Shown: in pieces, positions 56,596 to 64,000 of the stretch
Numbering within the stretch: the stretch's first letter is position 1
Layout: each line of letters opens with the position of its first letter
DNA from: Macrothele yani
Taxonomy: Eukaryota; Arthropoda; Arachnida; Araneae; Macrothelidae
Reading direction: 5' to 3'
NCBI GenBank assembly: GCA_039090855.1
Contig: CM076997.1
Location: forward strand, 168,794,709 to 168,858,708
DNA length: 64,000 bases
Notes under the pieces: model-generated
Database searches by the model: none
Seen by the model: only the letters and a program-made list of their open reading frames with translations
Told to the model about the DNA's origin: nothing
Translations under genes and position numbers: made by a program

Positions 56596-56950
56596 TAACT
56601 GTCGCCACGTATTTGGAGTATTTTCACCTTGGACCTCGCCCTTTGAATTTATCTGCTATAATATATATAGCTAGTGCCGTTAATACCCACCAGATGGAGA
56701 CGTCTCAGTAGCTGAGCCCATCTTACGGATTTATGATGTCAGAAGCTGACTTAAAAATACACATAGCACCGTGGATTGTTGGGCACCGTGGCGTAAATGT
56801 AACGCACTCGGCACGATATCGAGAGTTCTGTTGGTTCAATTCCACAGCGGCGGCTGAAAAACAATTTTTTGGATGCTGTGTGTTTCTGGAACGTGGAAAG
56901 AGCGATGCATTTATTTATTAACTGTCGCCACGTATTTGGAGTATTTTCAG
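56596..56950 (+). mobile_element. tRNA-type SINE with 31-bp direct terminal repeats
   Basis: This 355-bp insertion in PLE-2L has an 11-bp target duplication AGAGGAGAGCC (56585-56595, 56951-56961). The first and last 31 bp (56596-56626 and 56919-56949, starting TAACTGTCGCCACG) are identical. Inside are an A-box-like GTGGCGTAAATGTAACGC near 56791 and a B box GGTTCAATTCC near 56833, as in tRNA-derived SINEs. The uninterrupted site is at about 58022-58045. Confidence 0.75.
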
Positions 56951-57330
56951 AGAGGAGAGCCCGTTGGGGCTCCATAATTTTGTTTGTATATTTTCTCATC
57001 ATATTTGAAGATATTATTTTCATAGATGTATAATAAAATTGCTTTTAACTCTTGTAGTTGTGTGTTATTAAAATATTGATCCTGTTGTAATTTTTTAATA
57101 ATAATCTCAATTGCTTCTGGCACAGGGGTACTTGGAAACAGAGCTTTGACATCCATACTTGCCATTCTGTAATCTTTTAGATCTTGTTTTATATTTTTCA
57201 CTATTTCAATAAATTCATACATATTATTTACAGTGTATTGTGTTTTCATAAACACTGGTGTCAAGAAACTGTAAATATTCTTTTCAAGATTAATCAATGG
57301 AGAGTTCTTTTTGGACACTATAAGTCTCAT
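56947..57330 (-). pseudogene. PLE-2L reverse transcriptase, N-terminal part
   Basis: This 127-codon frame begins MRLIVSKKNSPLINLEKNIY and contains SMDVKALFPSTPVPEAIEII (motif A Asp) and APTGSPL at the SINE insertion. The catalytic YVDD part lies beyond the insertions, near 56225-56260, on the same strand. The frame is otherwise sound, so the SINE is the main break. Confidence 0.85.
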
Positions 57331-57419
57331 GGGGTTACAATCTTTGTTGAAATTAACTGTTGAAATAAAAAAAAGACAAGAATATCAAAATTTGTGAGGC
57401 TGATAAAACAGGCCAAATT

Positions 57420-59060
57420 GTGATCTTGAATACTGTGGAATATAACCTAAAAATGAAATTGGCAATAGAAGAATTGAAATGTTCTGAGGTGAAAAAGGAC
57501 CCAACTGATAAACAAGTTAGATATTTGGCCAACATCAGGAACCACAGCACCTTGCCTAGTGAGATCAAAAATGCAAAACCACCAATGGGTAGAAAGATCC
57601 CACGAATGTTTGCAAAAATTAAAACAAAGATCCCACGAATGTTTGCAAAAATCAACCCCATGAGACTTATAGTGTCTAAAAAGAACTCTCCATTGATTAA
57701 TCTTGAAAAGAATATTTACAGTTTCTTGACACCAGTGTTTATGAAAACACAATACACTGTAAAGAATACATATGAATTTATCAAAATAGTGAAAAATGTA
57801 AACCAAGAACTAAAAGATTACAGAATGGCAAGTATGGATGTCAAAGCTCTGTTTCCAAGTACCCCTGTGCCAGAAGCAATTGAGATTATTATTAAAATAA
57901 TTACAACAAGATCAATCTCTTAATAACACACAATTACAAGAGTTAAAAGCAATTTTATTATACATCTAAGAAAATATTATCTTCAAATATGATGAAAAAA
58001 TATATAAACGAAATTACGGAGCCCCAATGGGCTCTCCTCTGTCAAATCTGTTTGCTGAAGTAATTATGAACAGCATAGAAGAACAAATTATCAGTACAAT
58101 GGATGAACCACCGTTAGTTTACTGCAGATATGTAGACGATATCTTCATCATGACCAGAATGGACACAGATGAGCTGGAATCTTTAACTCAACAACTTGGT
58201 AATGTCTATCCCACAATTAAATTGACAGTTGAAAATGAAGAAGAAAATATCTTACTCACTTAGATGTTAAGATTATCAAGCGAAATAACCAACTGCAGTA
58301 CAAGGTACATAGAAAACAGACATATGTCCCTGTTCTGATACCATACAACTCAACACACCCTTACACACAGAAATGTAATAGCATAAAAACTTTAATCAAA
58401 AGAGCAATCACACATTTCTCTAAAGAAGAATTTCGTACTGAAGAAATAAATTACATTAAAGAAATCTCATATAGGATACCCTCCACAGAAAATAAATAAA
58501 TGGATTTATGAGGTACAAGTAAAGATACAAGATACATTTTTCCCCTAAAAGAAAAAAACAATTACAATATGTTGGAGCAATACCTTACCTTCCAGGAACA
58601 TCTACAGAAATCAATAAATTGTGCCATAAATATGGAATTCAGATGGGAAACAAAGAAATAACAATTAGAGATATGATAATTAATAACACTAAAAATTGTA
58701 GTACCTTAGAAAAAGTGGGTGTATATGAAATACCTATAAGTGGAATCCCACCAATATCATATATTGGAAGTATCAATTAAAACATCGCCTACAACAACAT
58801 ATTAAAAATTGGCAAAAATGAGAAGCAAAAACAGCACTGATACAATACTGCCTACATAACCACACATACCCGAATTTTAAAGAGATTAAAATAATAAAAT
58901 TATGTTGCAATGAGAGACACCTATGCACTGCAGGGTCTGTGTTGATTGAGAAAAATACAGATCGGATTTGTAATAATAATGACCCACGTATCCTTAATGA
59001 AAAATGGAAAAAACTAATAAAAATTGAACGAAAAAACCAAAAACACCAAAGAAGAAAATG
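57420..59060 (+). pseudogene. PLE-2R reverse transcriptase-endonuclease, broken
   Basis: The open piece 57420-57923 covers the N-terminus through NHSTLPSEIK and SMDVKALFPSTPVPEAIEII. The piece 58027-58263 holds GSPLSNLFAEVIM and CRYVDDIFIM (catalytic YVDD). The GIY-YIG region at 58690-59060 is broken by indels; for example YIGSINX replaces YIGSTKN. Loss of about 25 bp near 58480 and a stop in the 57960 region add to the damage. Confidence 0.83.
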
Positions 59061-59194
59061 AATAGTTCACTTAAGTTAATAAAACATGGAGCCACAGAAG
59101 TTTTTCGTGAGTGACGTTGGAGCGGGGGCGAGGAAGACAAATGCGTCGCTCACTCTCACTGCGGTAGCAGGAGAGAAAACATCTAGAATGCCTC

Positions 59195-59222
59195 CTGAGG
59201 ATGACCCCGAAGGGGGTAGAAA
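59195..59222 (+). ncRNA. Hammerhead-like motif of PLE-2R
   Basis: This carries CTGAGGA-TG-ACCCC-GAAG-GGGGT-A-GAAA, identical in arrangement to the mirror copy at 55126-55153 and located about 135 bp after the endonuclease. Confidence 0.4.
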
Positions 59223-59549
59223 GTACTAGAGACAGTCTGCGTGGGAATGGCTTTGGGTGTGGTGACTGAATGTTCTAGTTGTCAATGAGGTGTTAGGAAC
59301 GGGAGTTGAAGGAATAAGATGAGTTGTGTATAAATAGTTGTATATACCTTTGTCAGGTGATGTGTAACATCACAGCCTTTCCTTAACAAATGTCAACCAC
59401 GCCTTCTCGTGGTGCATCCTGTTCCCACTAAAGGGACTCTGACGACCGCCAATAGCGGTATAACTATACCATCAGGATTAGAGGAAATGCTATCCCACAC
59501 TCACCAACCCACTTGGCCAGCGTATTGAGTTATTCCCAAACCCTCCAAA

Positions 59550-60689
59550 ATGACTTCACAACTTAAATCTTGGCCCTCAGTCTCCGGCAGCTGGAATGTA
59601 CCTGGCCAAGGCAGCGGCCAGTGCGACATGAAGGCAGAGGGTGCTAAGAATCCCCGGAGGACCGGACTAGGCTGCCATCTGATGCTGACCTTGGCTACGT
59701 ATAATGGATGCTCCCTATCTTCTGATTCAAGGCTTCTTGAATTGGAAGAGGAACTACAAAGGATCAAGTGGGACATCATCGGGCTAAGTGAGGTAAGGAG
59801 AAAAGGAGATCTCACTGAACTGAAAAGTGGATATCTCTTCTACTATCGTGGGACAGATACTGGCAGAACTAGTGGTGTTGGATTTATAATAAACAAGAAA
59901 CTGAAGGATAAAGTTGTAGAAGTTGAAAGTTTCTCTGACAGAGTTGCACGACTCGTTATCCAACTCTCGAGAAGATACCAGGCTAAGACAATTCAAACTT
60001 ATGCACCCACCACAAGTCATCCTGAAGAAGAAATTGAAGAATTTTATAAGGAAATTCGTCATCTAAATAATAAAGGTAAGCAGCACTTGAAGATAATTAT
60101 GGAAGATTTCAATGCAAAAATAGGGCAACGGCAACAGAATGAAACTTCAGTAGGTAAATTCGGTCACAGCAACAGAAACCAGCGTGGAAATACTCTCGTT
60201 GAGTTTGCAGAGGCAGAAAGGTTTTTCATCTTTAACTCCTTTTTCAAGAAAAAGCCACACAGGAAAAGGACATGGAGACATCCAAATGGAAGGACAAGTG
60301 AAATTGATTTTATTATGTGTAACAAAAAATTTGTCATAGAAGACTGCAGTGTGCTAAACAAGTTCAACACAGGTAGTGACCATAGATTGGTAAGATGTAA
60401 GATGCATCTCAACACTAAACTTGAACATGGCAAGCTCATAAGACAAACAAAATGTATTGACATAACCAACCTTAAAAAGCACTATAATACCTTCAAGTTG
60501 GAACTGAAGAACAGATTCTCCGCTTTAGAAGGACTAACATCGGAAGAAGTGGATATTTCTGAAGTTTACAGAAAAGTACCCAAAGCTCTTATGGAAACAG
60601 CAACAAAATTAGCTGGGTCTAAGAACAAGTTGCATGTGAACAAATTATCAGGAAAAACCAAACTGTTGATGCAAAAAGAAGAGAGATGA
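59550..60689 (+). CDS. RTE endonuclease, open frame
   Basis: This 379-codon frame has a complete endonuclease/exonuclease/phosphatase domain: LATYNGCSL (metal-binding Asn), GLSEVRRKG (catalytic Glu), IQTYAPTT, EDFNAKIGQ, TWRHPNGRTSEIDFI and NTGSDHRLV (terminal Asp-His). In relatives the position before DFN is Gly; here it is Glu. The frame ends at 60689 because an A run (60668-60680) is one base short, so the reverse transcriptase continues in another phase. The start codon choice is uncertain, since the leader is also open. Confidence 0.85.
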   Translation: MTSQLKSWPSVSGSWNVPGQGSGQCDMKAEGAKNPRRTGLGCHLMLTLATYNGCSLSSDSRLLELEEELQRIKWDIIGLSEVRRKGDLTELKSGYLFYYRGTDTGRTSGVGFIINKKLKDKVVEVESFSDRVARLVIQLSRRYQAKTIQTYAPTTSHPEEEIEEFYKEIRHLNNKGKQHLKIIMEDFNAKIGQRQQNETSVGKFGHSNRNQRGNTLVEFAEAERFFIFNSFFKKKPHRKRTWRHPNGRTSEIDFIMCNKKFVIEDCSVLNKFNTGSDHRLVRCKMHLNTKLEHGKLIRQTKCIDITNLKKHYNTFKLELKNRFSALEGLTSEEVDISEVYRKVPKALMETATKLAGSKNKLHVNKLSGKTKLLMQKEER

Positions 60690-62504
60690 GGACAACTAAA
60701 GAAGATGTGACTTCCAAAGTGGAATATATAGAGCTATGCAAGACAGTACGGAAAAGTATCACTGAAGACGTAAGGAAATTCAACTGTGAACTAGTGAGGA
60801 AAGCAATTGAAAACAACCAAAGCCTAAAAATAGCAAAGGGACATCTCAGTAAGGGAAGAAAACAGATTATGGCACTGAGAAAAGAAGATGGTTCTGTAAC
60901 AAGAAATAGAGGCATAATTTTGGCAAGAGTGAAAGATTTCTACTCCAAATTATAGGAAAGGGATGATACATGTACTCCAGACATCATGAAAGGTACCAGA
61001 GTTCTTCCAGTCCTCCCAGCAGAAGTTGCTCATGCAATCAAGAACATGAAGTGGGGAAAAGCTCCAGGAGAAGATGGAATTACTGTAGACATCATACAAG
61101 AAGCAAGTAGAGAAATCGAAACAGTACTCGCCCAAATTTTCACTCGATGCCTTAATGAAGGGAAGATTCCTGAGGATTGGAACAACGCTACAATGATCCT
61201 GCTACATCAAAAAAGGTGACATTGAAAATCTCAGGAACTACAGACCTATCAGCCTCCTATCAGTGGTTTATAAAATCTTCACTAAAGTTCTTTCACACCG
61301 CTTGAAGGTAACACTGGACATGGCTCAACCGAGAAAAGCAGCTGGATTCAGGAGTGGCTACAGCACAATAGATTATATCCATGTACTGAGAGAACTAATT
61401 GAAAGAGCGAGGGAATATGAACTTCCATTGTGCATGGCTTTTATCGATTAGGAAAAAGCCTTTGATTCGGTGAAACCATCAGCAGTTACAATGGCTCTGA
61501 AATCCTGTGGCATTGAAGATGCATACATTAATATTATTAATAGCATCTATGAAAATGCAAGTGCAAAGATTCGGTTGTTTGAAAATACAGCACACATAAA
61601 AGTAGGAAAGGGAGTGAGACAAGGTGACACCATATCTCCGAAGCTCTTTAATGCTACATTCGAGGGTGTCTTTCAGTCGCTGAGCTGGGAAAACAAGGGG
61701 ATAAAGATTAATGGAGATTATCTAACTCACCTTCGTTTTGCTGATGATGTAGTCATTTTTGCAACTACCCCATCAGAGCTGCAGAGTATTATGATCCAAG
61801 AACTTGCTGACAAGAGTAAAGAAGTGGGATTAAAAATGAACTTTCAGAAGACAAAAGTGATGTTCAATGCTTTTTCAAGAAATAAAGATTTATTGATTGA
61901 TGGAGAAAAGCTGGAGATAACAGACACGTACGTTTATCTTGGACAGCAGATATCAAGTGAGGGTCACATTGATGAAGAAATAAATAGACGTACAAAACTT
62001 GCCTGGAGAGCTTTTGGAAGGAACAGCATAATTTTCAAGAGCAATATGTCATTATGTCTTAAAAGAAAAGTGTTTGATCAATGTATCCTTCCAGTGCTTA
62101 CGTATGGTGCAGAGACATGGACTTTAACTAAAAGAGACATACAAAGGCTGCAGACAGCTGAAAGATGCATGGAGAGGTGCATGCTTGGTGTAACCAGGAG
62201 AGATAAGAAGAGGAACTCGTGGATCTGAAAAATGACAAGAGTGGAAGACATCATGATCAGAGTTAAATCCCTGAAATGGCAATGGGCTGGACATACTGCC
62301 AGAAAGACAGACCATCGATGGACAGCCGAAATTTTAGATTGGATTCCAAGGGACAGGAAAAGACCCAGAAGAAGACCACATGGGAGATGGGTGGATGAAA
62401 TTCGAAAGTATGTGGGAGTGACATGGAGGAGACTGGCACAAGACAGACCATTGTGGAGGAAACTTGGGGAGACCTTCGTCCAGCAGTGGATTGATAATGG
62501 TTGA
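60686..62504 (+). pseudogene. RTE reverse transcriptase with nonsense codons
   Basis: All reverse transcriptase blocks are present, from TSKVEYIELCKTVRKSI to FADDVVIF and the C-terminus. Breaks are a stop at 60953 (TAT to TAG), a frameshift near 61208 in an A run, a stop at 61450 (TAT to TAG inside motif A, FID-stop-EKAFD), an added codon near 61790 and a stop at 62226 (CGA to TGA). Otherwise it is well preserved. Confidence 0.87.
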
Positions 62505-62520
62505 CAATGATGATGATGAT

Positions 62521-62855
62521 ACCTTTTTAATATTTTTGTTCGGCATTTTGTATGTATGTAAATAGGCAGTTTTTGTTCGTTGGTTATATCAAAAGGTTTT
62601 GAGTTCAAGAATTGGGTTTTATATAAATGTCAATAAACCAACGAATGTTGGGTTTTACACGCTGGTGGAAAGGGGGGGGAGATGCGGTTTGGACCTAGAG
62701 TCATTAATGCAGTGCACTTCGTGGACTTGAGGATTCACCGGGCATTTGAATGAACCTGAAGCCGAAAATGGAACACCGCGCCAGAGGCTTGAACCAAGCA
62801 AGACAACCAAAGGAATAAAACGTGCAGGGAAATCTGTACAAAAGGTAAGCAACCT
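62521..62855 (+). mobile_element. PLE-2R 3' tail after the RTE insertion
   Basis: This is the inverse of 54675-55008. It starts with the duplicated ACCTTT and ends with GGTAAGCAACCT, where similarity between the two arms stops. Confidence 0.88.
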
Positions 62856-63416
62856 ATAATTATAATTGTATGCACGTAAATCACGAACAGTTGTAGCTAG
62901 TGTTACAGATGTTCTAACACTGAATTGGAATTATCTCATTCAGAACTTAAACATAATTCTTTAAATACTTTTGGATTTTAAATGTAATGGTCAGAAAGTA
63001 TATAAGGATTAATAAATAATTTGAAATACATTTTTTTTTTATTTTGCATTTAGTTAATTGATTAAGCTTTAACTCTCTCCTTCGAAGGATGCTTTGTCTG
63101 ATAGACATTCTGCACTATTTCCAGCAGCAATTATGTTGTACTAGGGGCCTCACCAGGTAGTTATTTAGGTGACTATGTTAGGGGGTAGGGATCATGTCAA
63201 CTTTGAAAACAGTAACTTTGCCACATTTAACTTGATTTATAAAACATCAGTTCATGTATGAATTTTGTTTGAACCCAATTTGTGAATTGACCACAGTTTT
63301 AAGAAAAATTTCGTGAATTTGTGAAAATGTGATAGCAGCATTTTTATTACCCCATAAACTTAAAAGTGAGAAAAACAACAATAGTTCTTGTAAAGCAAAA
63401 AACTTTTTACCTCATC
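62856..63416. other. No gene recognised
   Basis: AT-rich sequence beyond the palindrome. No exon or repeat unit is convincing. Confidence 0.45.
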
Positions 63417-64000
63417 AATCTGAGATGAAACTATCTGGAAGGAGATAATAATTAAAAAAAAAAATTGCAACTGTCAGTATCTGGAATGTCACGTAATACT
63501 ACCTTGGAAACAAATATGGGGGCATTAAAAATGTGTCAATATATGGTTTTAGTATTAAAAAAAAATCTGAGATAAAGCTGTCTGGAAGTAAAAAATAAAA
63601 TGTGACTCTCAACTTCTGAATGCTGCATGAAAACAGAAGGAAAATGAAAGGAAATGTTGCAAATGCTCAACAAATATGGATTTTGAAAAAAAAAACAAAA
63701 AAAAACAGCATTTATCTAACTGAAACGAAGCTATCTGGAAGCGCCCCCCCCCCCCCCCCCCCAGGAACAATTGCGAACATCAGCTTCCAGAATGCCTCAT
63801 AATGCAACCATGAAAAACAGAAGACAGACACTAAAAATGTGTAAAAATATGGTTTTTGGAGAAAACAAAAAGGAGGAAGAAAACAAAACGACACCTTATC
63901 TATCTAACTGAAGTGAAGCTATCTGAAAGCAAGAAGAAAGAAAAAAATGTGGCTCAACTTATGGAATGCTTATGCTGTGTAAACAAAGAAAATGCTTTAG
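63417..64000. repeat. Degenerate tandem repeats, about 105-185 bp units
   Basis: At least three complete units and one partial unit begin near 63417, 63567, 63713 and 63897. Each has a TCTGAGATGAAACTATCTGGAAG-like start, an A-rich stretch, and then 'CTTCTGGAATGCTGCATAA...ACAGAAG...AAAAATGTGT.AATATGGTTTT'. Units differ by indels in homopolymers. A 19-base C run lies at 63744-63762. The array runs off the window end. Confidence 0.75.

Larger units (their letters stand above)
54675..57345 (-). mobile_element. Penelope-like element, left arm (PLE-2L)
   Basis: This minus-strand PLE has reverse transcriptase at about 57330-56100, GIY-YIG endonuclease at 55736-55287 and a 3' tail to 54675. It is the inverse of 57650-59351 plus 62521-62855. 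It is interrupted by a MITE (56261-56516) and a SINE (56596-56950). The 5' end is truncated at the palindrome centre. Confidence 0.88.
57397..59351 (+). mobile_element. Penelope-like element, right arm (PLE-2R)
   Basis: This plus-strand PLE faces PLE-2L head to head. It starts further 5' (NIKICEADKTGQI near 57390) and runs through the reverse transcriptase and endonuclease to the 3' tail. At 59352 the tail is interrupted by a full-length RTE and continues at 62521-62855. A 33-bp segment (GATCCCACGAATGTTTGCAA and following) is duplicated at 57594-57656. Confidence 0.88.
59352..62520 (+). mobile_element. RTE-type LINE, full length
   Basis: This 3,169-bp copy extends from GTCAGGTGATG to a (GAT)n tail. 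The target duplication is ACCTTT (59346-59351 / 62521-62526), or up to 8 bp if two tail bases are counted. The uninterrupted target is at about 54997-55008 in the opposite PLE arm. It is the only complete copy here and serves as the family reference. It carries nonsense codons in the reverse transcriptase. Confidence 0.93.

Noticed and set aside
56791..56845. Functional tRNA gene
   Set aside because: Only A- and B-box-like segments are present without a foldable acceptor stem; it is part of a SINE with target duplication.
60660..60700. Programmed frameshift between endonuclease and reverse transcriptase of the RTE
   Set aside because: The A-run length differs among copies in both directions, which fits mutation or sequencing error better than a conserved slip site.

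Overview
The window is eukaryotic nuclear DNA that is AT-rich, intron-rich and packed with mobile elements. It carries RTE-type LINEs, Penelope-like elements (PLEs), mariner, Tc1, pogo/Tigger and hAT DNA transposons, a Ty3/gypsy-derived block, tRNA-type SINEs and microsatellites. This mix, with host introns of 10 kb or more, suggests an animal with a large genome, most likely an arthropod. I cannot name the species.

Host gene. The only host gene I can support is on the minus strand. Four short exons (44184-44002, 34404-34206, 20458-20385, 17196-17109) have canonical splice sites and encode pieces of a receptor with mannose-6-phosphate-receptor homology (MRH) repeats, like CI-M6PR/IGF2R or insect LERP. 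Three consecutive exons join in compatible phase. An exon expected between 20385 and 17196 was not found. Most of 17-44 kb is therefore intron of this gene, filled with transposons.

Layout. 1-5 kb: two RTE copies head to head, forming a palindrome. 5-16.1 kb: three more RTE copies, a second LINE family, a Tc1 element split by a 700-bp hAT with a perfect target duplication, and two pieces of a hAT transposase. 16-20.5 kb: host exons, a 300-bp GT/GA microsatellite and LINE fragments. 20.6-23 kb: a PLE. 23.4-32.7 kb: a 9.26-kb element with 2-kb inverted termini, inserted in a mariner and carrying gag, protease, RNase H and integrase but no reverse transcriptase. 33-46 kb: inverted-repeat structures, two mariners, PLE fragments, a hAT and host exons. 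46-54.6 kb: Tc1 and mariner elements, one holding a hAT with four 293-bp tandem repeats, and a Tigger element holding a nearly intact Tc1. 54.7-62.9 kb: a PLE palindrome that later took in a MITE, a SINE and a full-length 3.17-kb RTE, with the empty site of each kept in the opposite arm. 62.9-64 kb: degenerate tandem repeats.

Most element genes are broken, often by single-base changes in homopolymers, so sequencing error cannot be excluded for individual frameshifts. The strongest candidate for something undescribed is the 23438-32701 element. The second is a conserved hammerhead-like RNA motif found in or beside several unrelated inverted-repeat and PLE loci.
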